The notes beneath the pieces were generated by a model. That model was not told the DNA's origin, made no database searches, and was given only the letters and a program-made list of their open reading frames with translations. From Paraconiothyrium sp. Pb-2020 (taxonomy: Eukaryota; Ascomycota; Dothideomycetes; Pleosporales; Didymosphaeriaceae): DNA of 64,000 nt. This document shows positions 10,206-21,417 of the stretch, piece after piece (position 1 is the stretch's first letter; every line of letters starts with the position of its first letter). Location of the stretch: assembly GCA_022419385.1 (NCBI GenBank), contig JAJUBI010000005.1:2976001-3040000 (forward strand), read 5' to 3'. Position numbers and translations under genes: made by a program.

Positions 10206-12454
10206 ATGACGCCGCGGCGTGAACAGGGCTATGATCTCGAGGACTGCCTGATCGGCAATCTGCTGGAGGACGAAATCGAAGTCCAACACTTCGGTGAGTC
10301 GCAGCCAGTAATTGCATGAAAGCTTCATGTCTAATACCGTTATTCATAGGCTATGATGACGAAAATGAAGATGAAGAACAGGGAGATGAAACTCAACGAG
10401 AGTACATTCTCATTGATGACGACGATGAAGAATATGATGTCGGGAGTCGTCCGAGGTTGCCTTTTGAGGAGGACAATTTTCCCGAAATCGTCGAACTACC
10501 CTGTCATCGACTCGAAAGTGGCACTCTCATACATGCAGGCGACACCGTGGAACTAATCGACCGAACCGACAGAAAGGCTGATCATACTTTGAGCGGGGAC
10601 TTCCTAAAAATCCACGTCATCATTGAAGACTTGAAGACGCAAGAAGTTAGTCTACGTGGCTACCGCTTAAGGCGATGTAGCTACCTTCGCCCGCTGTTTG
10701 ATGGTATGTGCCCCCCAGCTAAAGACGGTTGCAATTGTCGTGAATCTGACGAACTGCCCCTCTCACCCTGCTATGCAAGATCCGCGGTACGCTCCATCGT
10801 GCCGCTGTCATGTAATCAGTATTGACTTCAATCAGGTAAACTTAACGAACTATTTATGCTAATCCAAGCTTCCGAGGACGATCACCGACCGCATATGATC
10901 CAAGGACTCCAATCCCTACCTGTCACGGAAGTGCTGAAGAAGCGGACATGCGTATTTACAGACAAAGACTACGCGGCGTATGACGTGCGTGAGGCTAATA
11001 GGTGGGTGCCCGCAGGCCTGAAGTCAAACATGGAACTTAAGGACTGGATATTCAGGCAAGGTACCCTCATCTGTCGTTTCGTCCATACTGTGGTTTTCGA
11101 CCACAATTCCGTATCATACAGCGGCGAAGTGCGAAAAGTCTACCGTCGCGAAACCCGTCAAATCTCACAGACATCGTCCGCTCCTACTTCAACTGAGCAG
11201 ATCGGTGCCGCAGCTTCCAAGCGACGCTCCCCTCCGGCTAAAGCGCACCGATATACTTTTGGAGATGCATTTTGCGGAATTGGAGGCGCTTCAGAAGGTG
11301 CCAGCCAGGCCGACCTTTTCGTCAAGTGGGGACTTGAGAAAGACGAACTCGCCATACGCGGGTATGCCGAGAACTTTCCTTCTGCAGAGCCCTTACATAT
11401 GGACGCTCATGACTTTCCTGCCATTGCAAGACGTTGTGAACACAGTGTCGACATCGTGCATCTATCGTGCCCATGCTGCTATTGGTCCGAGGCTCACACC
11501 AATGAGGGCAAGAATGACCAAGAAAACATGGAGACCTTACTTACGGTAGGGCCATTTCTAAAAGCAGTCAAGCCCCGTTACGCAACGCTCGAACAGGCAC
11601 CCGGCTTACTCAAATTAAAGAAGCACCGCCTTTGGTTCCGAAAGCTCATCAACGATATCATCTCTATGCGTTACAACGTCCGATGGAGGGTCACCGATCA
11701 ATCAGAATATTCTCTGCCTCAACGACGTCGACGCCTGGTATTCCTGTGCGCCAAGCAGGGCCTCCCTCTTCCCACTTTTCCGAAGCCTGCTTGCGGACCA
11801 AAAGATAGCGGTCTTCCTTACTGGGTTACGGTAGGGGATGCTTTGGAAGCCCTCGAGCGTCGCGGAGCGAATATTCACGATGAATATCACCAACCTGAAG
11901 ACGAGAAGATTCTGGCCCGTCCGCGAGAGCCCGTGGATCCTCGAACCATTCTCGCCAAATGCATTACAACCAGTGGTGGAGAGAACGTGCATCCCTCAGG
12001 TGTTCGCCGGTATACCCCCCGCGAGATAGCTCAATTGCAAGGCTTTCCGATGGATTACCACTTCAAGGGATCCAGAGGAGAGGCTACGAAGCAGGCTGGA
12101 AATGCGTGGGCACCTGTCGCGAATACCAAGTATTTCCTGCTTTTGGCTCAGTTCCTCGAGGCCTGGGACATGGGCTATATTGACGCCGAGGATGACGTGG
12201 AAGACCTCTATGATTACCTTGAGAAGAAGGGTATCCGCGTTCCTAATGCCACGAGGTATTTGAAGAAGCTTACTAAGACTACCATCTCCAAGAAGAAACA
12301 CCCACTCTGGGGCAGCACATACAAGGTTGACCGGGCTCCACACCAACGAGCTACGCGTGCTGCGCCATTCGCGCAACCGACGAGAGGACAGCGCCAGGTA
12401 CGAGATGCGGCGGAGGTTGCCAGACAGCGCGGAGAGGTCATCGAACTCGATTGA
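10206..12454 (+). CDS. RID: RID/Masc1-type C5 cytosine DNA methyltransferase
   Basis: Three exons (10206-10293, 10350-10703, 10836-12454) give about 686 residues. The acidic N-terminus (EDEEQGDE, DDDDEEYD) precedes a BAH-like region (about 60-250). The methyltransferase core then shows motif I FGDAFCGIGG (about 289-298), motif IV LSCPCCYW with the catalytic Cys at about 361, motif VI as LEQ instead of ENV (about 399-401), motif VIII SLPQRRRR, a REIAQLQGFP segment and motif X QAGNAWAP. The EQ form of motif VI and HxSxPC..SPAHT-like spacing place it with fungal RID/Masc1 enzymes, needed for repeat-induced point mutation in Neurospora and methylation-induced premeiotically in Ascobolus. The residue after the catalytic Cys is Cys (PCC) rather than the usual Gln (PCQ). 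No frameshift was seen, so the gene looks intact. RIP competence is inference. Confidence 0.88.
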
Positions 12455-13048
12455 GAGTGTATGTCATGTGCCAGTGTGCCACCTGATTAAGGCCTAAGGT
12501 TTTCTTGTCATGTAAGAAGGTCACGGACGCCGGGATACTAATAAATGTGACCACTGGCTGTAGCACTAAATGACCTGCGCATAACGCACAGAGTATAATG
12601 GCGTGCCTGAGGATCTGTTTGACAGTGACGATGTCATTTCGATGTTTTACAGGGTGCATTGACGGATATTCGGCTGTTCGTCCGGCATAATTTACGATGT
12701 GGCGAACAAAAACAAGCACCTTAAACATGGACAAGCTTCCATAGTAAGACCGCTAAGCTGGTGCTCCGTCTTCCAATCATCGTCCCGAGCTATTCTGATT
12801 TATGCACCCGGCTCAAACTCCACGAATCCGTTTCAAAAACGGAGTGTACAGTAGTCGATCAGCTGCGCGTATGCAAGCACATCTTCATTAGGTGCTCATG
12901 TATTTGATACAAGCACTATAATTGTACTTCAGTTCAATTTTCTTGAGACTATGAATATAAGACATCCCCCAATTGCACTCATCGGTAGCCGTCCTATTAC
13001 GACCTTTCCTACCACTCTGCTGTCTCTCATCTCATCTTAACACATACC
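12455..13048. promoter_or_regulatory. GH5 promoter region with AATATAAG at 12954
   Basis: 594 bp between the RID-like stop and the GH5 start. AATATAAG at 12954-12961 is a possible TATA element, 95 bp before the ATG. The segment just before the ATG is pyrimidine-rich (CTGCTGTCTCTCATCTC), as is common at fungal transcription starts. No carbon-catabolite or XlnR site is claimed. Confidence 0.4.
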
Positions 13049-14284
13049 ATGAAAGCCCCCCTCCTCGCCTTGACCTCGCTCGCGACCTTTGCCGCGACCT
13101 CTCCCACACCGCGCGCAACCAAGGTCCAATATGCCGGCGTCAATATCGCAGGTTTTGATTTTGGCTGTACCACTGATGGCTCCTGCTCCCTTACTGGCAC
13201 CTCCAAGCCCTACGATATTGTTACCGGCGCGAATGCCCTCGGCCAGATGAATCACTTCGTCAAAGATGATACTCTCAATACCTTTCGCTTACCAGTCGGC
13301 TGGCAATTCCTCGTCAACGGGCAGCTTGGCGGCCAGCTCAACGCTAACAATTTCGGGCAATACGACCGCCTCGTGCAAGGCTGCCTCAGCTCCGGTGCTG
13401 TGTTGTGTATTATTGATATCCACAACTATGCCAGATACAACGGCAAGATCGTCGGTCAGGGGGGGCCCACCAATGCTCAGCTCGCGGATGTGTGGAAACA
13501 GCTCGCCACCAAGTACGGAAAGCAGAGCAAGATTGCCTTTGGCGTCATGAATGAGCCGCACGACATCCCGGATATCAAGGCGTGGGCTGCTACCGTACAA
13601 GAAGTTGTGACTGCGATCCGTGGCGCGGGCGCCACTTCGAACCTCATTCTGCTTCCAGGGAACGGCTATACGTCTGCTGAAAGCTTTGTGCCGAGTGGGA
13701 GTGCGGCAGCGCTGGCTGCGGTGACCAATCCCGACAACACCACAGCCAACTTGATCATGGACGTACACAAGGCAAGTCTCCCGGGTACAAAGTGGATGTG
13801 TTCTTTCTGCTAAGCGAAAGACTATCTTTATCTACTTGATGAGAAGAGAATCTTTCCTTCGCTTTATGGTAGCTAAGACACGAGGCAATGTATCAACCCC
13901 AATTGTGTGAGACATACACTGACTTTGTACCTTCGGGTTTGGCAGTACCTGGACTCCGACAACTCTGGCACTCACACCGAGTGCGTCAAAGACAATATCT
14001 CCAACGCTTTTCAACCCTTGGCCGATTGGCTTCGCACCAATAAACGGCTTGCAATCCTGACAGAGACGGGCGGGGGAAACACCGCCAGTTGTCAGAAGTA
14101 TATGTGCGATCAGTTGAAGTATCTGAATCAGAATGCGGATGTATATATTGGGTATACTGGGTGGGCGGCGGGAGGATTCGCGAGCACATATGAGCTGAAT
14201 GAGACACCGACGCAGACTGGGAGTAGCTGGACGGACACGAGTTTGGTGAAGAGCTGTATTGTGGGAGCATGGAAGGGTGTTTGA
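13049..14284 (+). CDS. Secreted GH5 (subfamily 5-like) endo-beta-1,4-glucanase
   Basis: Two exons (13049-13771 and 13946-14284) give 353 residues. A signal peptide (MKAPLLALTSLATFAATSP) precedes the GH5 TIM barrel directly, with no CBM. The start of the barrel is VQYAGVNIAGFDFGC. The acid/base Glu is in GVMNEPHD (E169) and the nucleophile Glu in ILTETGGG (E281). DVHKYLDSDNSGTH, conserved in EG-II type cellulases, is formed exactly by the chosen splice, which requires a GC donor (gcaagt). The enzyme should cleave internal beta-1,4-glucosidic bonds of cellulose outside the cell. The intron is one of the introner-like elements described separately. Confidence 0.93.
13772..13945 (+). mobile_element. 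Introner-like intron with inverted repeats (GH5 gene)
   Basis: A 174-bp GC-AG intron, about three times the local average. GGTACAAAGT at 13784-13793 and ACTTTGTACC at 13922-13931 are a perfect 10-bp inverted pair just inside the splice sites. The 3' block CATACACTGACTTTGTACC carries a CTGAC branch-point candidate and recurs in other genes of this window. Confidence 0.72.
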
Positions 14285-15694
14285 ATTACAAGGGCCTCGG
14301 TTCCATTGTGTCTGTCGTGCAAGGTGGCCAGGGACTTGCAACTTACTGAGGATACATCGAACAATTCTACCAGCTGTGGCATCGCCCTTCCGTGACCAAA
14401 ACGTGCAGCATAACGCTATGTTGGTTTCTGGTTACTGGTGCACTATTTGTATGCTGACATTTCATGAATTACTTCATTGCATTGTGTCGTGCTTTACAAA
14501 CGAGCGTTGACACACCGAAGTGGTCGATATTTATTCACGAACCCCTTGTAGTAGGTTACAAAATTGTAAAAGTGGACCTTCGGGTACTATCTAACACATA
14601 GAATAGGGTCCATTGACGTTGGAAGAGGTATCATGTACCAAATTTGCTAGCGCTTAGACATTCGATGCCAGAGGTAGAAGCTAAAGTAAAAACGACATGC
14701 ACTTCGGAGAATAGTGCCAACGACATGCACTTCGGAGAATAGTGCCAATGAGGTCCCAATAAAATCGACTCAAGTCCGATCAGAGCGCTTACTATAAGCG
14801 ACTTCCGTTGCGCTACTGCATCTTGTCACCAGCTTGATTTCTGTTTACTGCCATCGAGCATAGTGTCTTCATCAATCTGGTATTACCGACTCGCTATATT
14901 CGAGGACGAAAGGTTTTACTACCGACGATAAATGCCTAGATGAAGTGAGTCTGCTTTCCGAGGTCGCTGACATCGCCCGAGAGGCACGCAATGGGGCCAC
15001 CTTGGAGTCGAAACATCAGGCAGCTCGGGGCCCGTCTGACCTGTCCAGGCCGAGAAGACGCGACCTTTTTAGGTCCGAAGTACATGCGCCACTCATCCAA
15101 GCGTAAGTTGTGCAGCACACCCTCCTGGCATTGTAATCGTGGTGCAGGATGCCTTCATTCGCAGCCTCAAGCTACACGAACAGTTCGCGTGAGGAGTGTA
15201 CCATAGTGGATCTAACGAACTAGTCAGTCAATTCTCCATCGGCCATGGCGTACGAAGAGTAACAAGGCGTGGAGAACATGGGAGGCCTCAGCGAGGCTGG
15301 CGCTTCCTTTCACTAACCACAACAATGCTAGCCCCCCGATCTTAAAATACGAGCGCCCAGCATCCTCGATGATCTCTCTCTGACGAAACATGCGACACGC
15401 TCCGCACCAATGGCCCGATGCCTCAACTAACACTCGTTTATCGCTAGTCCGCACTTGGGGCGGAAAGCCGGGGTGCTGGTATGCGCAATGCGGAGCATCA
15501 ATGAGGCTTAGGAGCAGCTCAGCCGCAGGGACCGCGCACGAAGGATTGTACGGCGCGCGCGATCAGCTGTGGGTGAGCGCACGCAAGCGTGGATACTTGT
15601 CTCCTCACTTTTCTTCCATGTTCTGCTTTGCGACGTTGACGTTGACGGCTTGGTTTAATCGTGAGCTTTGGGGGCTGAATATGCACTGCGAAAG
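14285..15694. other. 1.4 kb intergenic with a short tandem duplication
   Basis: No supported gene. Frames at 14991-15206, 15390-15698 (plus) and 15224-15454 (minus) lack recognisable domains or splicing. The distinctive content is the 28-bp tandem duplication annotated separately. Confidence 0.5.
14692..14747. repeat. Perfect 28-bp tandem duplication
   Basis: The unit starting ACGACATGCACTTCGGAGAA occurs twice head to tail at 14692-14719 and 14720-14747 with no mismatch. It lies in non-coding DNA. Perfect identity suggests a recent replication-slippage or end-joining duplication. Confidence 0.95.
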
Positions 15695-17121
15695 ATGAGT
15701 GTTCACACGTGTTATACGGATCCTGCTACCTGTTTGATGGTGCCAATCGCGGCAGAGACTCCTGGTGCTGATACTCCGGCGACCAATGTCTTCTTCACGA
15801 CGTCTGCTGCAGGTGGCGAGGGCAGGCCGAGGACTACGAAGACGACGCGCACCGAAGACGACGACGCAAAGCCGGTCCAGACGGACGACAAGACACAGCC
15901 AGATGCAACCCAGCCAGCAGAATCAGGACCAAGTTCGATACGACATACAGTCGCGATAGTACCAACAATATCAGGGCCGGCAACTGAACCAACCAGCGCT
16001 AGAGAAACGAACACTGATGTGGCCAGCACTGTACCGAGTCTCGTTGCAGGTGCTGCGGATGGAAACGGTGGATCAGGCGGAGGAGGTGTGTCGCCAGGGG
16101 CTGTAGCGGGCATTGGGATTGCCACAGCCATCGTTGGCGCGGCTATTGCATTCTTTGCTGCTTTCATGCTGTTCAAGCGCCGGAGACCGTCGAAGCATGG
16201 ACACAGCGAGTCGTCTACGAACTTCATAACGAAGGGAGACCAACCCTTATACGTCCAGGTCTCACAAGTCGGTCCACCACCTATCCTCGCAGCTGCGATG
16301 CCCACATCCAAAAGCATCGATCTCTCTGATCTGTCACATTCTTCAGACTTCCTAGCTGGTGTGCTACCCCCGGCCGCAGAGGAGCAAACGGTCCAGAACA
16401 GAGTCACCGCACTGTTCGGTCAGATCCTTAAACATGTGGATGACTTTTATCGTGACGTGCACGCAACGTTGACGCCGACCATGCAAAACGACCTCAAGAA
16501 ATTCGGTGATGCATCGATGGATCTTGCGGAGGAACTGGAGCACTCTTCTTTTCCGACCACAGCAATCAAACACGCTCTTGTAGGCTACGTCTTGCATATT
16601 GTAGCGCCGGAAGCGGAAAATCAATCGACTCTATTCCCTACGGAGGTCGCGGGCCTCAGGCAAAACGAACGTTCGTTCGAATCACCAGGTCGGTTGACCC
16701 ATATACCCACCTAAAAATTTGCTCCACCTACTGACATCTAACTGTAACAGACGACCAAGCCGCGTACATCCTCTACAAGCGCCTCGCCGCACACCTCCAT
16801 ACACCTCCCACTTCGTCCCTCCAGTCTCGTCAATCCGACATCCGCGAAGCAGCCGAGCACTTCGCGCTGACCTTTTTTCCCTGGGCGAACCCCGCCTACG
16901 CAGACCAAGATAAAGACGAGAATCTGGTGGACGCTATAAATAATGCGTTGGATTTGAGTCTGTGGCTATTTGGGCAGCCGTATCTCTATGAGTGGGTCTG
17001 GGAGGAGGTCGGGAGGAGAGGCACGGTTATCAGCCCGGGCATGGTTAGGGTGACGGATGAGAGGGGGAGAGTGTTAGATAGGCCCAGCACAGTTGTTGAC
17101 GCTGCTATAGCCGCAGGATAG
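15695..17121 (+). CDS. Single-span membrane protein of unknown function
   Basis: Two exons (15695-16688, 16751-17121; 62-bp intron) join in frame to 454 residues. The first 120 residues are Thr/Ser/Asp-rich and disordered. A Gly-rich stretch GGSGGGGVSPGAVAG leads into a transmembrane helix at about residues 140-165, followed by the basic stop-transfer FKRRRPSKHG. The C-terminal part (about 215-454) is a folded helical region with FLAGVLPPAAEEQTVQNR and a DLSLWLFGQPYLYEW segment. The layout, an extracellular glycosylated stalk with a cytosolic domain, resembles fungal WSC-sensor-like or mid2-like proteins, but no cysteine-rich WSC domain is seen. ATG 15695 has no cleavable signal peptide behind it, so the helix may act as signal anchor, or an unseen first exon may exist. 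Confidence 0.7.
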
Positions 17122-17272
17122 GGCTTCTATGGAACGAATTATTATGCTTGGATATGCATTATTTGGTACTTACCAGTCTGGTAAGAGTGACGTAGCAGCG
17201 CGTTTCAAGCCTAGAGCTTTTCCGCGTTGCAGTTCGAAATCATTGCCTCCTACAACACTTCACGTCCCACAA
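17122..17272. other. Convergent 3' spacer
   Basis: 151 bp between two converging stop codons. Only 3' untranslated sequence is expected. Confidence 0.5.
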
Positions 17273-19101
17273 CTACTGACGAGATCCCGCCACCCTACGA
17301 CCACGCACATAAACATGTGCTATGTTACGGTCATCACCCGACATGATAAACTTCTCAAAAATCGTCCGAACCGAGTCTGCTGGCTCACGCGGCGTCATTG
17401 CAGATTGCAAACCTGTCGTGGTCGATATCCACGATGCATCGAACTGCTTCCCAACTTGGAAATTGCCAATCTGATCATCGAGACACATGACCTGAGCGTG
17501 GGCACAAAGTCAGTGGGAGATAGTCTAGTTGGGGGCTGGTACCTTGTGCATGTCTGCCAAAAGGACACGTCCACTTCGTACCTAGTGGTTTACTGACCTG
17601 TGCACCTCCGAGAGTTGCGAGGTAGAATACTTCCTCTAGCGAAAGACCTTTGTCCTCGCCCTGAGAAATGACTTCTCGTGCGTTAGAAGCAATCATTGCC
17701 TAAGATGCGGGTACAGAGTCAGTGTGAATCAACGCAAGGTGGGCATATACCCCGTTATGCGAGGAAGAAAGCTTCCTCCGCCACAAAGACACATACGCTT
17801 CGTATTTGGTGATCTGCTTACCTGGCGAATGACTGCGAGCATTTGCGAGGCCCATCCGCCACCGCTGTCAGTGCCAAGTCCAACCTTGATGCCGCGCCGT
17901 AGGAAGTCTCGTATAGGAGCGACCATGAAACCACCGCCGACTGTCATGTTCGCAATAGGGCAGTGAGCTACGCCGGATTGAAGCGCCTTCACCCTCTCCT
18001 TGTCGTAGTCGGTCATGATGGTGCAGTGTGCGAGGATAGATCTGCCACACAAAAGGCCAAAGTGTTCATATAGATCGGCCTCACTTTTCGCGGCAAGCTC
18101 TGGAAATAACTCTCTAGTAGCATCGATTTCCTGTTGCGCTTCGTTGAAGTGCGTCTGCATCGCCAGGTTTTTGTCTTTCTTCATTATTTCGCCTAACCCC
18201 CGGAGGAGTTCCGGACTGCAGCATATGGCGAAGCGAGGAGTCAAAACGGGCTTGACCAATGCATGTTTCGGTTCGGCACAGCCTGGTAGTCTTCGAATAT
18301 GCGCAACGCAATCCTGGGTTTCACGCAAAGAGACGTCGGCGCTTTGCTCGCAAATGTACTCGGGAGCATTGCGGTCCATATTACACCTAGACAAATATTA
18401 ATAAATGATTGGCAGCTTACCCTAAGGCAACACCAGGGCACGATCCAACGGTACATCGGATAAGGTATTGTGTGTCCTGAGCTAACAGGCCTCGATCCTA
18501 TGGCTAACTCACTTGCCGACAAAGGCGCGCTGTCCTTTCTCAAGGCATATTTCGGCCAAGATACGCGTCGCCTCTGCATGCCGCGAGCCATAGTACGAAG
18601 CGGTAGTGATGCCTTGTCTGAGGAAGTCAGAGACCGTGTTCTCGTACGTCCTGCGAGCATAAGTGGCATCGGCGAACCCTGATGGACGAGCACAAAGTTA
18701 GTGTGAGTCGCTACAGGGTGATCGGATACCTCGTCCAGGTGTCAATACCCGATTTTGGATGAATACATCCCCAACGTGCATCCGGTAGTTTGCTTACGCG
18801 CTTCGATGGGGAAGGTGATCCGATCCAACCACTCGAGGATATGTAGACCTTGCCCCAAGCCGCGCATCGGCCACTGTGGCGCGTGGTTGTGCGTGTCAAC
18901 GAAGCCAGGAATGAGAAACTCTCCTGGCTCCAGATGGTGCACTTCAGCGTCTTGCGGGATGGACAGCTCTTGCTTTGCTGAGTTCTCGAATGCGACTATC
19001 ACACCGGCCGCGTCAACAACAAGCGTTCCATTCTCCAATATCTCGAGCTTTCCGAGGCTGATAGAGTGGACGACGGCACCGTGGAAGACCTTGGCTACCA
19101 T
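17273..19101 (-). CDS. GUD1: Guanine deaminase (amidohydrolase superfamily)
   Basis: Five exons (18798-19101, 18513-18678, 17822-18386, 17598-17699, 17273-17491) give 451 residues in frame. Key elements: metal-binding VDTHNHAPQ (the HxH of subtype III amidohydrolases, followed by QWPMRGLG), FLRQGITTASYYGSRH, GKCNMDRNAP, MQTHFNEAQQEI with the third metal His, SILAHCTIM with the fourth, and LGTDSGGG with the catalytic Asp. The enzyme converts guanine to xanthine plus ammonia in purine salvage and catabolism in the cytosol. Length equals known fungal and animal enzymes. Three of its four introns (17492-17597, 17700-17821, 18679-18797) share the introner-like 3' motif. The fourth (18387-18512) does not. 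It is divergent from the epoxide hydrolase gene with 883 bp between them. Confidence 0.94.
17492..17597 (-). mobile_element. Introner-like intron (guanine deaminase, last intron)
   Basis: 106 bp. Read on the minus strand, it has GGTACGAAGTGGACGTG near the donor and CACTGACTTTGTGCCC near the acceptor (gctcag). The two motifs form a near-inverted pair (one mismatch in the GGTACRAAGT core plus one R/Y change). Confidence 0.65.
17700..17821 (-). mobile_element. Introner-like intron (guanine deaminase, third intron)
   Basis: 122 bp on the minus strand. The 5' side has AAATACGAAGCGTATGTG and the 3' side CACACTGACTCTGTACCCGC followed by atcttag. It is a more decayed copy of the same 5' and 3' motifs. 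Confidence 0.55.
18679..18797 (-). mobile_element. Introner-like intron (guanine deaminase, first intron)
   Basis: 119 bp on the minus strand. The 3' side reads CTCACACTAACTTTGTGCTC then catcag. CTAAC replaces CTGAC, both valid branch-point forms. The 5' partner motif is barely recognisable. Confidence 0.5.
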
Positions 19102-19984
19102 TTTGGCACAAGCTGGTCAGTTGAAAACCCGGCAGGCTTTCAATGGCGGTAACCTGGTACAAATGGTGTGCATGGTCGGCGGGTTGTCACGGCTGTGTAC
19201 TCCGTAAGCAGCAGCGACCATTGGCGTCGGGCGCTATCGGGCGCTATTTAGGCTTATCACCCCACCGACGCATATGCACCCGAGGCCGTCTTTCACCTTC
19301 GGAGTATTCCTTTCTGGAGGACTGCTCCCGGTCCGGGTTTGCCGCCAGAATTCTAAGAGACGGCATGCATGCAGCGCCTTGAGTCTTACCGGGCTCACAA
19401 GGAATCAAAGACATAATTTGGGCGTATAGGGCTTCATCTAAGAGATCAAATCTGACAGCGTGTCTCTCCTCTCCTATAGAGCTGCCTAGGCTGATTTAGC
19501 CCTTGGGGTTGGTCTTATTCAAGTCATCTTTTCGCTGGAGGCTGCAGATATACTACCTGATAAGGTTGTCTCGAGCTGTCGTTTGGCATATGCTTTGTTG
19601 GTTAGGGGTGGGGGTAGGCTGCAGCAAAAAGCTACAGAAGCGTTGATTGAGCCGAGACGTTTAATGACCACAGCCTGAAAGAGCTGTGTAGAGGCACGTC
19701 ACTGTGATATCCGCAGAAGACATCGCGGTTCAACTTAAACCAACGTGCTACTATGCATCATCGCCTGTTGCATACGGCGGGAACGGTCTACAGAACGAAT
19801 AGAGAATATCCAGTCCGTTAGATGTAGTCTGAAAAGAACCATCTACAAGAATAGCTGAGTTTCCGTAAACCACGTGTTCCAGCGGGGTAGTGCTGCAGAT
19901 CGGCGCCTGCTCGCATAACAAGCCACTTTCAAATTCATCGCACAACACGGTCTGCACATTTACATCTTCAGCTAGCCAGTACAA
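19102..19984. promoter_or_regulatory. Divergent intergenic region, GUD1 / epoxide hydrolase
   Basis: 883 bp between oppositely oriented starts. The 100-codon minus-strand frame at 19751-20053 has no domain and overlaps the first exon of the epoxide hydrolase, so it is not called. Specific control sites were not identified. Confidence 0.45.
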
Positions 19985-21417
19985 ATGCGTCTCCTCGATC
20001 CAAAGCCCTTCAAGGTCAGTCAGGTGTATCTGACAGCCTTCCGTTTCAGGCAAAGCAGTGATTAAGACTCATAACAGGTTGATATCGCCAAGGAAGAACT
20101 TGAGCTTCTGAAGAAGAAGTTGCAGCTGGTTCGCCTTCCAACTGGCAATGTCGAAAGTAACTGGGGGGAAGACAATGGCATAACTGTAGGATTTATCCAA
20201 GAGACGATCAAATACTGGCTTGAAGAATACGATTGGGAGTTCGAGCAACGCAAACTCAACGGATTCTTACAGTTCAAAACTAAGATCGAGCTGGAAGAAT
20301 GGGGAATCTTCGACATCCATTTCATCCACGAACTTTCCGAAGCAGAAAATGGGATACCGCTGATCTACCTGCACGGATGGCCAGGAAACTTTACAGAAGT
20401 AACAAAGATACTTGAGCCGCTTCGGTCTGCAGGTTATCATGTCGTAGCGCCTTCTCTCCCAGGTTTTGGCTTTTCGTCGTACACGACAAAGCAAGGGTTT
20501 AAAAACTGGCATGCCGCAGAGCTGCTGCATCGACTCATGACCGGACTAGGTTATGAGCAATATGTCGTCGCGGGCGGTGACTGGGGAGCGATGATAGCAT
20601 CGTCCATGGTTCGACTTCACACAAAAAACATAAGGGCTGTCCATCTTACCAACGTAAGTCTGTCTGTTCTCACAAAGTGGTCGATTGACTTGCGCTGTTG
20701 CTAGGTATTTGTCAAGCCTCCCGAGGACAGCAACAAGCTAGAGTATTCCGATTTCGAGGAGCGCTCTCTGGAGATGATGGGTTGGTTCCAGAAAGGACAA
20801 GCCGGCTACGGCCAGATACAGAGCACAAAACCGCGCACCCTCGGCTTCGCCATGCATGACTCTCCTGTAGGCATGCTTGCCTGGATGGCTGATAAACTTC
20901 GGATGTGGTAAGGCTGGGATATAACATAGATGCCTCAGCTGTTGCAAGTGTTTGAAATCTTCATACTCTATGACTGATTCTAAATTCAACACACGCAGCC
21001 GGTTTATACCTACATCTACCCAATCTCCTAATTTGAACATTACACTGACTTCGTAACCCCATCTTTAGGTCTGACGGCTATCCATGGACCAAGGACGAAA
21101 TGATCACGTGGACACTGCTGCATTACCTTCCAGGTCCAACAACCGCCTTTCAGATGTACTTCGAAAACTTGTCGCTAGCTGCGTCGGGTGAGGTCCCGCC
21201 TGGTACGGAAAGATTCGTAAAGGTGCCCACCGGAGTGAGTGCTTTTGCAAAGGAGGTTTTCATGGTACCGCGTAGTTGGGCAGAGAAGGACTTCAATATT
21301 GTGGAATGGCAGCAACATCTGAGGGGAGGTCATTTTCCAGGCTACGAACAACCGCAGGAGCTGAGCTCTGACATGATCAGTTTTTTCAAGACACATAGAA
21401 AGCCCTCGATGGTCTGA
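19985..21417 (+). CDS. Epoxide hydrolase, microsomal (EHN plus alpha/beta-hydrolase) type
   Basis: Four exons (19985-20014, 20078-20653, 20705-20907, 21069-21417) give 385 residues. The N-terminal EHN region includes LKKKLQLVRLPTG. The oxyanion motif is YLHGWPGNF (His at about 109). The nucleophile Asp is in AGGDWGAMI (about 178), and the C-terminal catalytic His is in RGGHFPGYEQP. Length and order fit fungal juvenile-hormone/microsomal-type epoxide hydrolases, which open epoxides to vicinal diols. There is no N-terminal membrane anchor, so it is probably soluble. The substrate is unknown. No oxygenase cluster surrounds it. The third intron (161 bp) ends with the introner-like motif. Confidence 0.92.
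20908..21068 (+). mobile_element. Introner-like intron (epoxide hydrolase, third intron)
   Basis: 161 bp. Its last 31 bases (cattacactgacttcgtaac then cccatctttag) nearly match the end of the CCCH-gene intron (cattatactgactttgtacc then cccacctttag). The 5' inverted partner is not recognisable, so this may be an older copy. Confidence 0.6.

Noticed and set aside
15712..16407. 231-codon antisense frame over the membrane-protein gene
   Set aside because: It is a shadow of the Thr/Asp/Gly-rich sense frame. The sense strand has the transmembrane helix and a clean intron.
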